Shown: positions 1 to 8,638, numbered from the stretch's first letter. The stretch is 64,000 nt of DNA from Halapricum desulfuricans (GCF_017094465.1 NZ_CP064791.1:248001-312000), one strand, 5' to 3'. The notes: generated by a model from the letters alone, not told the origin. A program made the numbers and translations.

Positions 1-1
1 A

Positions 2-250
2 TACCTCCTGACGGAGGGGAACGTGATCTTCTGGGGTGGCGTCGTCGCCGCCGGCCTGCTGTTGCCGCTTGCGATCTCCGGCGGTCTGCTCGCTTTGGAG
101 TGGCGCTACGATCTCCACGAGAACCCGCGACTTGAACGGCTGGCGACCGCCGGCTACGCGACGAAGTTCGGCTTCGTCATCTTCGGCGGGTTGATGCTTC
201 GGCTGACGATCATCTACGCGGCGTTGAACGTGCCGCTGTTTGGAGTGTGA
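2..250 (+). CDS. NrfD/PsrC-type membrane subunit, C-terminal end only
   Basis: The reading frame is open to the first bases of the window, so only the C-terminal ~82 residues are present. Two hydrophobic helices are visible (around VIFWGG...LLLPLAI and FGFVIFGGLMLRLTIIY), as expected for the last transmembrane segments of the NrfD/PsrC family, the quinol-interacting membrane subunit of molybdopterin oxidoreductases such as polysulfide or DMSO reductase. The stop codon overlaps the start region of the next gene, a four-cluster ferredoxin subunit, which is the usual partner. The family call leans on that neighbour, because the piece is short; a catalytic subunit would be expected outside the window. 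Confidence 0.7.
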   Translation, partial: YLLTEGNVIFWGGVVAAGLLLPLAISGGLLALEWRYDLHENPRLERLATAGYATKFGFVIFGGLMLRLTIIYAALNVPLFGV

Positions 251-255
251 TTACG

Positions 256-1491
256 ATGAGTGACAAATCCAACTACGACGACATCGAGGACCGGGCCGAG
301 GAACGACTCTCACACGTCGAGTTCGACACCGAACTCGGCAAGCAGATGGCACGCGATGCCCGCCGCGTCTCGAACGACGAGCTCTCGCGAGCGGCCTTCG
401 AGGAGAAGTACGTCGACGACGTCCGCCAGGAGTTCGGTGTCGATCTGCGATCGGACAGCCAGGCGGACGCCGAAGCCACGCCGGGCGTCCCGCCGACCGA
501 GAGCAAGGCCTCCCGACGGGACATGCTCAAGGCGACCGGCGCGCTCGCGACGGGCGCGGTGGCAGCCGGCGCGGGCAGTAGCGTGGCCGGGGAGTTCGTC
601 TCCGGCAGTACCGGCGGCACGGCGGCCGCCCAGGAGGGCGGGGACGTCCAGATGGGGATGGTCATCGACACCACGACCTGTATCGAGTGTCTCCGATGTG
701 TCCAGGGCTGTAAAGAGGAGAACAACACGCCCGAGGGGCACTTCTGGCAGGACGTCTTCCGCTTCCAGCGTGAGGACAAAGAGTACGACGCCGCGCCGAA
801 CACCCTTGAAGGGTCTGACCCGCTGCAGCGTCCCTGTATGCACTGTGACGACGCACCCTGTATCGAGGTGTGTCCGAACAACTCCCGGTTCAAGACCGAG
901 AACGGTCGGGTCCTCTGTGACTACGACACCTGTCTGGGCTGTGCCTACTGTGAGGTCGCCTGCCCGTATCACGTCAACTCCTTCGTCCACGAGGGGCCGC
1001 CGGACTACCTCGCGAACCCCGAGGAGAACGAGGACTACGAACCGATCCTCGACGACGTCACCGCGGAGTTCGAAGACCAGAAACGCGACGAGGAAGGGCG
1101 CTGGGTCGCCGGAACGCCGCCGGACGGATCCTGTAGCAAGTGTACGTTCTGTGCTCACCGCGAGCTCGACGACGAACAGGACGGCTCGACGACCGCCTGC
1201 GAGGACGTCTGCCCGGTCGACGCGATCCAGTTCGGGGACCTCCACGACCCCGAGAGCGCACCCCGGCAGTACCTCCGGGAGACCGTCGGCGAACTCGACG
1301 ACGCGGAGGCCGGTCCCAAACAGTACATCGAGGAGTACCCCGACGAGACGTTCACCCTCCGTGAGGACGCATCGGATCCGAACATCATCTACGTCGGCGA
1401 CGACCTCTCGGATGTCGAGGTGACGGCCGTCCCCGGACCGACGACGAAGGATGACCGTGGACTCGAGGAGAAAGACCGAACGCTACACTGA
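256..1491 (+). CDS. Four-cluster [4Fe-4S] ferredoxin subunit with an internal Tat signal
   Basis: A PsrB/NrfC/DmsB-like electron-transfer subunit that would carry electrons between the NrfD quinol subunit and a molybdopterin catalytic subunit. Cysteine groups for four clusters are visible: CIECLRCVQGC, CMHCDDAPC...C, CDYDTCLGCAYCEVAC, and CSKCTFC with a later CEDVCP. A twin-arginine motif (SRRDMLK) followed by an Ala/Gly-rich hydrophobic stretch sits near residue 87, not at the N terminus, so an acidic ~85-residue segment precedes the export signal. A GTG nine bases upstream (247) is an alternative start; ATG 256 is preferred because it opens MSDKSNYDD. It overlaps or abuts the nrfD-like gene, so the two are probably co-transcribed. 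Confidence 0.85.
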   Translation: MSDKSNYDDIEDRAEERLSHVEFDTELGKQMARDARRVSNDELSRAAFEEKYVDDVRQEFGVDLRSDSQADAEATPGVPPTESKASRRDMLKATGALATGAVAAGAGSSVAGEFVSGSTGGTAAAQEGGDVQMGMVIDTTTCIECLRCVQGCKEENNTPEGHFWQDVFRFQREDKEYDAAPNTLEGSDPLQRPCMHCDDAPCIEVCPNNSRFKTENGRVLCDYDTCLGCAYCEVACPYHVNSFVHEGPPDYLANPEENEDYEPILDDVTAEFEDQKRDEEGRWVAGTPPDGSCSKCTFCAHRELDDEQDGSTTACEDVCPVDAIQFGDLHDPESAPRQYLRETVGELDDAEAGPKQYIEEYPDETFTLREDASDPNIIYVGDDLSDVEVTAVPGPTTKDDRGLEEKDRTLH

Positions 1492-1690
1492 TCGCACCTC
1501 TTCGTGACTGGTGGAACTGTCTACCGGTGCGATCGGCCGGGCCACCAGCAATCACTCTCAGTCTGTCCCACTCCGTCTGCCTGTTCGTGTGATTTCTGAT
1601 CGTCGAGTGGTGGTTGTTCACATAGATACACGGGATAACTGTATGATTAACCACTACATTCCGGCTTGTGGCACTAACTACCGGGCACTG

Positions 1691-1700
1691 CTTATATATC
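1691..1700 (+). promoter_or_regulatory. TATA box of the duplicated-domain lipoprotein gene
   Basis: The sequence cttatatatc is centred about 27-30 nt before ATG 1726, the distance for a leaderless archaeal transcript. Confidence 0.6.
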
Positions 1701-1725
1701 CCTGTACGTTTCCAGACTAGTCTTT

Positions 1726-2814
1726 ATGGGGATGGGGCGGCATCGTAACTGTGTAATGACACCTGAGCCGTCAGATTCCGAATCAGACACAGGCGTTTCG
1801 CGACGGAAGTTCGTCGCCGGCGGTGCCGCCGGCTGGGCGTCCGTCGCGCTCGCCGGTTGTAACGCGCTGAGTCCCGGTGACGACACCGACACCGAAGAAC
1901 CGACTGACACCGAGACCGAGACTGGCACGCCCGAGCCCCAGCCGGAGAACTACGTCGTGACCGACGACATTCTCGCCGGATCGGGCGGGTCCGCTCCCGC
2001 CGGTGCCGGTGGGTTCGCAGACTCCTGTTCCTGGACGCGGACGTTCACCCACGGGATGGAGCCGGTCTTCAAGGTCGGCGTCTACGACTCGAGCGGCGAG
2101 CAGCTCGGCAGCGACGAGATCTCCGTCGCGATCAACATCGACGGTGGTCCGACCGCCGATCTCGCCTGGAGCCAGGACGACGATCCCGAAGCCGACCCCG
2201 AGTGGAGTGGCCCAGTCTGGGAGCAGATTCCCGATGACTGGGAGACCGGCGAGACGACCTATACCGTCGAGATCTCCGACAGCGACGCCAACTTCAGCAA
2301 CGTCGGCATCGCGTCGGGCATGTTCGAGGTCGTCGACTACAACGACCCCGGCAACAACTACGTCGTCACCGCCGAGACCTACCACACGAGTACGCTCGGC
2401 GACGCCGGCAGCGGCAGTCAGTTCATCAGTAGCTGCAACCCCGACTACACGTTCGACTCGACCGGCTCGGTCGGCTTCGACATCGGCATCTGGCACGCCG
2501 GCAGCGGCGAGATGGTGACTCCGAGCGACGAGATCGTCGACTCCGCCCAGATCACCTTCCCCAGCGACGAGATCGACACGACGCTCGAACTCGCGTGGGG
2601 CGCCGAGAACAATGATTCCTGGTCGGAGGGGAGCCACGCCTGGAACGCCGTCTGGAAGGCCGACTCCATCTCGGACGATCTCAACGGCGAGTACACCTAC
2701 GAGGTGGAGATTTCGGGCTCCAACGAGAACCAGGAGTTCAACGACGTCGGCGTCTACCTGGGCTCGATCTACTTCGTGAACCCGAACGCTGACTCCGGCG
2801 GCGACGGTTCGTAA
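1726..2814 (+). CDS. Tat lipoprotein with two tandem homologous domains
   Basis: An exported lipoprotein of unknown function. The signal has a twin-arginine motif (SRRKFV), a hydrophobic stretch and a lipobox ending in LAGC, followed by a Thr/Glu/Pro-rich linker. The mature part contains two related ~130-residue units, each opening with NYVVT, carrying a SC pair, then an acidic W/D-rich strand region (LAWSQDDD; LAWGAENND), and closing with a YTVEIS or YTYEVEIS segment before a (FS/FN)(N/D)VG motif. The strongly acidic Ser/Asp/Gly composition suits a surface protein. TATA spacing supports ATG 1726; ATG 1756 (MTPEPSD) would give a more typical Tat signal length. No known family is recognised. 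Confidence 0.8.
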   Translation: MGMGRHRNCVMTPEPSDSESDTGVSRRKFVAGGAAGWASVALAGCNALSPGDDTDTEEPTDTETETGTPEPQPENYVVTDDILAGSGGSAPAGAGGFADSCSWTRTFTHGMEPVFKVGVYDSSGEQLGSDEISVAINIDGGPTADLAWSQDDDPEADPEWSGPVWEQIPDDWETGETTYTVEISDSDANFSNVGIASGMFEVVDYNDPGNNYVVTAETYHTSTLGDAGSGSQFISSCNPDYTFDSTGSVGFDIGIWHAGSGEMVTPSDEIVDSAQITFPSDEIDTTLELAWGAENNDSWSEGSHAWNAVWKADSISDDLNGEYTYEVEISGSNENQEFNDVGVYLGSIYFVNPNADSGGDGS

Positions 2815-2906
2815 GCGACTCCGCTTTCGACGCCACCTGGCCGTTTTCTCTTTCGAACTGCGCCCTACTGAGCGGTCGGTTTGTCCCGGTGGAAAACAGT
2901 GGGCCG

Positions 2907-3467
2907 CTACTCCGACTCGACTTCGTCTTTGATGTTCTGGAAGTACGTCTCGATGTCGCCCTGGATGACCCGGCTCAGGAGCCGCGCGCCGAGCCGGGCG
3001 ACGCCTCCGGTGTAGTACAGCTCCGCCGAGTAGGAGAGGTCGGTCCCGTTCTCGTGTTCGTCCATCTCCATCGCGGCGAGCACGTCGAAGTCGCTGCCGG
3101 TCGTCGAGTCGAACCCGTTGCCCTCCATGACGATCCAGTCCGGTTCGTTCATCTCGACGAGTTCGAACTCGCCGTCCAGCGAGACCGTCACGCGGCTGAT
3201 CCCGCGCGTAATCTCGCAGGTGTAATGTCGCTCGGAGAGTCGTTCGACCGACTCCGCGCCGGGGATGCAGTCCGCGAGGTTCTCGGCCCGGGAGATAAAC
3301 TCCCAGAGGTCGTCTTTGTTCGTCTCGATGGAGACCGTGTCCGCGAACTCCAGGCGCGCCTCCTCCTCGTCGAACGTCGACTCGCTTGCCATCTCCGAGG
3401 CGCTCGTCTCCGCCGTCTCTTGTTCGCTCGATACGTCCGTCTCCGGTTCGTTGATGTTGTCTGTCAT
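2907..3467 (-). CDS. CoxG-like SRPBCC-domain protein
   Basis: A 186-residue protein with an acidic low-complexity N terminus (about 35 residues), then a START/SRPBCC fold of the CoxG type: a strand-rich start, WEFISRAENLADCIPGAESVERL (the CoxG hallmark around the I-PG motif), strands through the middle, and a C-terminal helix with LGARLLSRVIQ. CoxG proteins bind hydrophobic ligands or anchor CO dehydrogenase to the membrane, but no CO dehydrogenase genes are nearby. Its ATG overlaps the stop of the upstream ABC permease by 4 bp, so it is the last gene of the transporter operon and may handle the same, probably hydrophobic, substrate (inference). Confidence 0.75.
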   Translation of the reverse strand: MTDNINEPETDVSSEQETAETSASEMASESTFDEEEARLEFADTVSIETNKDDLWEFISRAENLADCIPGAESVERLSERHYTCEITRGISRVTVSLDGEFELVEMNEPDWIVMEGNGFDSTTGSDFDVLAAMEMDEHENGTDLSYSAELYYTGGVARLGARLLSRVIQGDIETYFQNIKDEVESE

Positions 3468-4243
3468 GGTTGGTACGTTCCTTCCCAGGGTGTGAGTGCG
3501 TCACCGAGAATCTCCGTGCCGTGGACGAACAGCACGCCCAGCACGTTGATCGAGAAGACGGCGACGTACATCCGCGGAATCGTAAACAGCTGCCAGGAGT
3601 TCCAGATGACGTAGCCCAGCCCGGACTCGGCGGCCAGCATCTCGATGACCACCAGCAGCGCGAAGCCGACGCTGAAGCCCATGCTGAGCGAACTGAATAT
3701 CTGCGGGCGCGCACCCGGCAGGATGACCTCCCGATACAGGTCGAACGTCCCGGCGCCGTTGTCAAGTGCTGCCTCCACGTGGACGTCCTCGATCGATCGG
3801 ACGCCGCCCATCGTGTTGATCGCGACTAGCAGGAACACCGCCAGCGCCATGGTCAGGACCCGCACGGTCTCGGTGAGCCCGAACAGCGCGAACATCACCG
3901 GCAGCAGCGCGATCTTCGGGAGCGGGTACAGCACCGCCAGATGCGGGTTCACCAGTAGCCGCGCCCGGTGGGACCAGCCGGCGACGATCCCGACGGCGAT
4001 CCCCGCGCTCGCGCCGATCGCGGTCGCGAGCACGATCCGCCGGACGCTCGCGGCGGCGTGTGTCAGGAAGTCGCCGTCGAGATACAGCTCGGCGGCCAGG
4101 GGTAGCGTCACTGACGGTGGCGGGAAAAACCGGGGATCGAGTAGCACGCCCGCGGCCAGCTCCCACACGAGCGCGAGCACGACGAACGGGCCCAGCAGCG
4201 ACGGAAGCTGTCTGACGACTCTGGAGCCCGTGAGACGCGTCAT
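3464..4243 (-). CDS. NitT/TauT-family ABC transporter permease, first copy
   Basis: An inner-membrane permease of the nitrate/sulfonate/taurine class (SsuC/TauC-like, BPD_transp_1). About six hydrophobic helices are visible, with the EAA-type loop in the region GAGTFDLYREVILPGARPQIFSSL that contacts the ATPase. The ATG at 4243 overlaps the stop of the ATPase gene (4-bp ATGA overlap), which decides the start against an upstream in-frame codon at 4288. Length is about 259 residues, normal for the family. A second, sequence-divergent permease lies beyond the binding protein at 6408-7178. Confidence 0.88.
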   Translation of the reverse strand: MTRLTGSRVVRQLPSLLGPFVVLALVWELAAGVLLDPRFFPPPSVTLPLAAELYLDGDFLTHAAASVRRIVLATAIGASAGIAVGIVAGWSHRARLLVNPHLAVLYPLPKIALLPVMFALFGLTETVRVLTMALAVFLLVAINTMGGVRSIEDVHVEAALDNGAGTFDLYREVILPGARPQIFSSLSMGFSVGFALLVVIEMLAAESGLGYVIWNSWQLFTIPRMYVAVFSINVLGVLFVHGTEILGDALTPWEGTYQP

Positions 4244-5136
4244 TGTCTTTCGACTGTGCGCTGGACTTCGTCGCTCAATACGTCCCACACGCGGGTCTGC
4301 AGTTCTTCGAGGCGAGCGATGTCGAGGTTCTCGCGGGTGCGCGGCCGCTCGAGATCAACGTCGACGATCTCCTTGATGTGGCCTGGGCGCGCACCCATGA
4401 CGCCGAGTCGATCGCCGAGCTGGATCGCCTCCTCGATGTCGTGAGTGACGTAGACGACGGTCTTCTTCGATTCGCTCCACAGCGACAGCAACTCCTCCTG
4501 AAGGTACCGTTTCGTCTGGGCGTCCAAGTCGCCGAAGGGCTCGTCCATCAACAGCACCTGCGGGTCGTTGGCGAACGCGCGAGCGATCCCGACCCGCTGG
4601 GCCATCCCGCCCGAGAGCTGGTGGGGGTATGCGTTCTCGAACTCCGAGAGGTTGACCTTCTCGATGTACTCGCGGGCGATCTCGTAGCGTCGCTGTTTGC
4701 CGACACCGCGCATCTTCAGGCCGAACGCGACGTTGTCCAGCACCGACTTCCAGGGGAAGATCCCCTTCTCCTGGAAGACCATGCTGGTGGACGGTCGATC
4801 GCCGTTGGATTCGGTCCGGATATCGATCTCGCCGGCGTCGGCGTCCAGTAGCCCGCTGACTAGTCGCAGGAACGTCGACTTGCCACAGCCGGAGGGGCCG
4901 AGCAGACAGAAGAACTCGCTGTCGTACACTTCCAGATCCAGCCCCGATAGTGCCTGTACGTCCCCGTCACGGCCGGTGTAGGCCTTTTCGATGCCCGACG
5001 CGCGGATCCGGACCGATCGCTCTCCGGTCCCGGTTGTAGGCCCTGACCGGGAATCAGCTGTCTCGTCGGCCGTCGAACGCTGTGGCGATTCCATACGTAT
5101 GTCCTGCCCCGGTCCGCCCGCCGCCTGATCGCTCAT
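4240..5136 (-). CDS. NitT/TauT-family ABC transporter ATP-binding protein
   Basis: The ATPase of the importer. Walker A (GPSGCGKST) is at residues 80-88, the Q-loop glutamine at ~122, the signature LSGGM at 174-178, Walker B (VLLMDEP) at 194-200 and the switch histidine at ~232 (VTHD). The MVFQEKGIFPWKSVLDNV segment is characteristic of SsuB/TauB/NrtD proteins. An acidic, Ser/Thr-rich extension of ~40 residues precedes the nucleotide-binding domain. It overlaps the solute-binding protein gene upstream (5133-5136) and the permease gene downstream by 4 bp each, so the three are translationally coupled. Confidence 0.93.
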   Translation of the reverse strand: MSDQAAGGPGQDIRMESPQRSTADETADSRSGPTTGTGERSVRIRASGIEKAYTGRDGDVQALSGLDLEVYDSEFFCLLGPSGCGKSTFLRLVSGLLDADAGEIDIRTESNGDRPSTSMVFQEKGIFPWKSVLDNVAFGLKMRGVGKQRRYEIAREYIEKVNLSEFENAYPHQLSGGMAQRVGIARAFANDPQVLLMDEPFGDLDAQTKRYLQEELLSLWSESKKTVVYVTHDIEEAIQLGDRLGVMGARPGHIKEIVDVDLERPRTRENLDIARLEELQTRVWDVLSDEVQRTVERQ

Positions 5137-6320
5137 TCACACAGCGAGTCGGCCGGGAATCCCTCGGGCTGATCGACGGTCTCCAGCTCCGAATAGGGCT
5201 TGGGTGAGTTCTGTCCCCACTCGTTTATAGTCTCGACGGACGGTTTGGGATCGTCGAGACGACCGACTTCATCGAGCGCATCCTCCAGTGGCGATTCGTC
5301 GACGATCGCCGACGCGTCGACCTCCTCCTCGACGGTGCCACGACAGTGGTGATAGGTCTGCTGGCTCATCAGGCTGTCCGTGTTGATGCGTCCGTTCTTG
5401 TGCGGCAACGAGGGGATCGACATCTTGATGAGGTTCTTCGGGAGACCGAACTCCTCGCTGACGATCGAGGCGACCTCGTCGCTGGGGAACCCGCCCATCT
5501 CGTAGTACTCGCGGACGCCCAGCAGATACGCCTCTAGCCACCGCCGCGCGACCTCGGGACGGTCGTTCATGAACGGTTCGCCGAACAGGTAGACGCCGAT
5601 CTGCATCCGCGGTGCGAGCTCCGAGGCGTACAGCAGCCGTTCGGCGCCGGTTTGGTTGACCATGCTGAGGCCGAGCGGATCGGGAATGGCGGCGGCGTCG
5701 ATCTCGCCGGCGGACATCGCGCCTGTCATGTTCGTATAGAGGATCTCCTTCGTCTGGACGTCATCCCAGGTCATTCCGTTGCGCTGGAGGAGCGAGCCCC
5801 AGATGTACGAGTCGACGTTCCCCTCGCCGTGCAGCGCGATCGTGAAGTCCCCGGAGACGTCCGAGAGCGTCATCCCTTCGGAGTACTTCTCCGGACGGAT
5901 CAGGACCTTGTTCGAGGACGGCTGCCCGCGCCAGTACTGGGTCTGGTCGGCGACGACGCTGATCTCGACGCCCTGTGCGGCGGAGTTGAACAGGCTCGCG
6001 CCGACCGATCCGGTCGCCGTGTCGAGTTCGCCGCTGGCCAACTGCGGGGTCGCCTGGGGCGCGCTCTGGATGCGCTTGACTTCGAGCTCGATGTCTCGCT
6101 CCTCGAAGTAGCCGCGGTCTCTGGCGACCAACACCTCCGCCACGGCCGGGATCGTCAGCGTCCCGAAGCTCACGGTCGCCGGCCCGGTGTTCGATTCTGC
6201 ACTCGAACCGAGCAATCCGGTACAGCCGGCGACTCCGGCTGTCGCTGCAGTGCCTGCGCCCGCCAGGAACCTGCGCCGTGAACTCGATGCCCGCCCGCCC
6301 TGCCGATCACTGTCCGCCAT
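5133..6320 (-). CDS. NMT1/SsuA-like ABC transporter substrate-binding lipoprotein
   Basis: The extracellular binding protein of the importer. It has a Tat signal (SSRRRFLAGAG) and a lipobox ending in VAGC, then a periplasmic-binding fold of the NMT1/SsuA type opening with TVSFGTLTIPAVAEVLVARDRGYFEERDIELEVKR in outline. ATG 6320 is chosen over an upstream in-frame ATG at 6362 because the TATA element at 6374-6381 places the transcription start near 6350, downstream of 6362. Substrate cannot be read from sequence; relatives bind sulfonates, nitrate, pyrimidine precursors or aromatic compounds. Confidence 0.88.
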   Translation of the reverse strand: MADSDRQGGRASSSRRRFLAGAGTAATAGVAGCTGLLGSSAESNTGPATVSFGTLTIPAVAEVLVARDRGYFEERDIELEVKRIQSAPQATPQLASGELDTATGSVGASLFNSAAQGVEISVVADQTQYWRGQPSSNKVLIRPEKYSEGMTLSDVSGDFTIALHGEGNVDSYIWGSLLQRNGMTWDDVQTKEILYTNMTGAMSAGEIDAAAIPDPLGLSMVNQTGAERLLYASELAPRMQIGVYLFGEPFMNDRPEVARRWLEAYLLGVREYYEMGGFPSDEVASIVSEEFGLPKNLIKMSIPSLPHKNGRINTDSLMSQQTYHHCRGTVEEEVDASAIVDESPLEDALDEVGRLDDPKPSVETINEWGQNSPKPYSELETVDQPEGFPADSLCE

Positions 6321-6373
6321 AGTTATTCGTTGTCCTCTTTCTGTGAAACCACTGTGCTTCATATTTTAGTTTG

Positions 6374-6381
6374 TTTTATAC
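6374..6381 (-). promoter_or_regulatory. TATA box upstream of the binding-protein gene
   Basis: An AT-rich stretch reads TATAAAACAAAC on the minus strand. It predicts a start site near 6350 and an internal promoter for binding protein-ATPase-permease-CoxG. Confidence 0.5.
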
Positions 6382-6407
6382 ATCCGTCCCTGGCAAGTGT
6401 CGTCCGC

Positions 6408-7178
6408 TCACAGGACGACAGTCCGGTGGTTACCGGCGTGCCAGGGCACGAGTCGGTGTTCGATCGCGGCCAGTCCGTACGTGAACGTCATCCCCAGGAC
6501 GCCGCTGACGACCAGCCCGGCGTACAGGTCGGTGATGTCGTAGGACATCCAGGCGACCCACAGGAAGCTCCCGAGGCCGCTGCCCCCGGCGACCAGCTCG
6601 ACGGCCACGACGATCAGTAGCGAGGTGCTCAACCCGAGGCGTAGCCCCACGAGTACCAGCGGGAGCGATCCCGGGAGCAATACCTCTCTGAACAGCCGGT
6701 AGGTCGAGGTCGCGCCGTTGTCCCTGGCGACCTCGACGTGGACGTTCTCGATCCCGCTGGCGCCGTCCATGGCGTTCCACAGCACCACGAAGAACGTGCC
6801 GAGCCCCGCGGTGACGACCAGCGCGGTCTCGGTACTCCCCAGCAGGAGGATCACCAGCGGCAACAGCGCGATCATCGGCAGCGGGAAGATCGCCGCCGCC
6901 AGCGGCGAGAGAACGGCCTTTACCCGCGGGTTCCAGCCCATCGCCAGTCCGACGACCGTCCCCAGCGTCGACCCGCCGATCGAGGCCACGAGCGTCCGCT
7001 GGATCGTGACGAGTACGTCCGCACGAAAACTCGCCTGGGTCAGCAGCGCCGCCGTCGTTTCGACGATCGCCGCCGGCGGCGGCAACAGCGACGGATCGAT
7101 AACCCCGAACACACCCGCGGCTAGCTGCCACACCACCAGCGGGACGGCGAGCGAACACGCCTGATAGAACCGATCCAT
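6408..7178 (-). CDS. NitT/TauT-family ABC transporter permease, second copy
   Basis: A 256-residue BPD_transp_1 permease with about six membrane helices and the EAA-type loop (DNGATSTYRLFREVLLPGSLPLVL). It shares architecture and several motifs (LLPPPA, FPLPMIALLP, IENVHVEVARDNGA) with the permease at 3464-4243 but is clearly divergent. NitT/TauT importers usually have a single permease acting as a homodimer, so the presence of two next to one ATPase suggests a heterodimeric channel or two alternative transporters sharing an ATPase (inference). It lies between the TIG-domain gene and the binding protein, all on the minus strand. Confidence 0.87.
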   Translation of the reverse strand: MDRFYQACSLAVPLVVWQLAAGVFGVIDPSLLPPPAAIVETTAALLTQASFRADVLVTIQRTLVASIGGSTLGTVVGLAMGWNPRVKAVLSPLAAAIFPLPMIALLPLVILLLGSTETALVVTAGLGTFFVVLWNAMDGASGIENVHVEVARDNGATSTYRLFREVLLPGSLPLVLVGLRLGLSTSLLIVVAVELVAGGSGLGSFLWVAWMSYDITDLYAGLVVSGVLGMTFTYGLAAIEHRLVPWHAGNHRTVVL

Positions 7179-7204
7179 TCGTGTGCTGTGGGGCGCTCAG
7201 GCGC

Positions 7205-8638
7205 CTACTCGGTGATCTTGAACGCCATGTGCAGTCCCGGCAGCGGCCGGACCGGGTGGTTGTCGAGATACGAGAGATGCGGGATCAACTCGAAGTTGGG
7301 CTCGTCTTCCTCGACGTCGAAGAGGCTGGGATAGACGTCGATGAAGTGCCAGCCGGGCTCGCCGGCCGCGCGCAGCACCGTCTCGTTGATCTTCGCTTCG
7401 AGTCCACAGATGTACCCCAGCGGCTTGTTGTCGTACATGAAGTAGTACGCGTTCTCGTAGATCGGCCAGCCGACTCCCGAGAGCGCGATCTCGATCTCCG
7501 TTCCCGAGGGGCCGCTGGTCGGCGTCATCTCCGTGATCTCCGGCTGGAGCATGAAGCCGGTGACGGCGACCGATTCGCCGTCGATCAGTGCCGTGATCGG
7601 TCTGGTCGCGCCGCGGTCTTTCGGGATCTCGAACTCGAGCTGGAACGTGCCGTCCTCGTCGGTCTCGACGGACGGCAGCACACCCGGAACCGGCTCGGGC
7701 GTGATCGGGATGTCCTTCACGCGATGGCCCTCGTGGGTGTGCCAGACCAGATCGACCCGCTGTTCCGGTGGGAAACCGCGGCCCTTGATGACCGTGTCGG
7801 TGCCGGGCTTGCCGCTCTGGGGCGTAATCTCCAGTTCGGCGTCAGTCTCCCGGTCGGGGTCGGGCATGTGAGCCGAAAGCGGCGCTTCGTCGAACGTCGA
7901 CTCGACCCATGCAGTCTCGGGCTCGCTCTCGGGCTCGGTCACTTCGACCGACCAGGCGTACTGGCGCCCGCCCGCGACTTCGCCGAACGGCGACTGGGTG
8001 TTGTTCTGCAGGAAGGGCACGCCCCGGTAGTTGCGCCAGACCTGGATCTCGTGGGAACCGACCGGCCCGACCGCCCGGACCCGAGCCGTCGCCGTCCCAC
8101 GGTTGATCACGCCGGTCATGAAGCCCATCGTTCCGTTGTCCCAGGCGATCTGGTAGTTGTTCTCCAGCACGTTGGGGCCGATGCCGTATCCCGTGATCGT
8201 GAAGAAGTCCCCGAGCGGAGCCTCGGTCCGATCGATCTCGAACCAGGGCGTGATCGCGATCGTCGTCGCCGCCAGCGGCGGACCGTCCTCGCCCGTCCGA
8301 ACTTCGAGCGTGTGTTCCCCGCCGTAGTCCTCGGGAATTTCCCAGTCTTCCTCGAAGCGTCCGTCCTCGTCGGTCGTCGCCGAGAACGCCGTCGTCGTCC
8401 GGGGCCGATACTGTGGGCCGACGACCTGGTTTGCCTGCAGGACGCCCCACTGTCCCTCGACCGTCTTCCAGATCACGTCGACCTCCGTATTCGCGGGCAG
8501 GTTAAGCCCCCGCAGTGTGATCGTATCGCCGACGTACGCCTCCTCGTCGCTCGCGACGAGCGTGCCCGAGGCGGTCTGGTCCTCCCGCCGCTCCTGTAAC
8601 CTGTCTTTGACTTCTGAGGACAGCCTATCGTCTGCCAT
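7205..8638 (-). CDS. Duplicated TIG/Ig-like domain protein without export signal
   Basis: A 477-residue strand-rich protein. It consists of two homologous halves (about residues 25-235 and 265-470), each with a TIG-like domain (GTLVASDEEAYVGDTITLRG; LEITPQSGKPGTDTVIKG), a TDEDGxFxxxxEIP strand segment, then a second Ig-like domain with a conserved NY/AYYF...DN..(M/L)G(F/Y) block. No signal peptide, lipobox or transmembrane helix is visible, although TIG domains are mostly found in surface proteins. It is the first structural gene after two HTH regulators and precedes an ABC importer on the same strand. No specific function is recognised. Confidence 0.8.
   Translation of the reverse strand: MADDRLSSEVKDRLQERREDQTASGTLVASDEEAYVGDTITLRGLNLPANTEVDVIWKTVEGQWGVLQANQVVGPQYRPRTTTAFSATTDEDGRFEEDWEIPEDYGGEHTLEVRTGEDGPPLAATTIAITPWFEIDRTEAPLGDFFTITGYGIGPNVLENNYQIAWDNGTMGFMTGVINRGTATARVRAVGPVGSHEIQVWRNYRGVPFLQNNTQSPFGEVAGGRQYAWSVEVTEPESEPETAWVESTFDEAPLSAHMPDPDRETDAELEITPQSGKPGTDTVIKGRGFPPEQRVDLVWHTHEGHRVKDIPITPEPVPGVLPSVETDEDGTFQLEFEIPKDRGATRPITALIDGESVAVTGFMLQPEITEMTPTSGPSGTEIEIALSGVGWPIYENAYYFMYDNKPLGYICGLEAKINETVLRAAGEPGWHFIDVYPSLFDVEEDEPNFELIPHLSYLDNHPVRPLPGLHMAFKITE

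Noticed and set aside
2907-3467. CoxG-like gene as evidence of carbon monoxide oxidation
   Set aside because: No coxL, coxM or coxS-like genes are nearby, so the SRPBCC domain alone does not support a CO dehydrogenase role.
1783-3765. Long open frame of 660 codons on the minus strand over the duplicated-domain lipoprotein and CoxG-like gene
   Set aside because: It is Arg/Asp/Gly-rich antisense of real genes in GC-rich DNA, crosses several gene boundaries and shows no domain.
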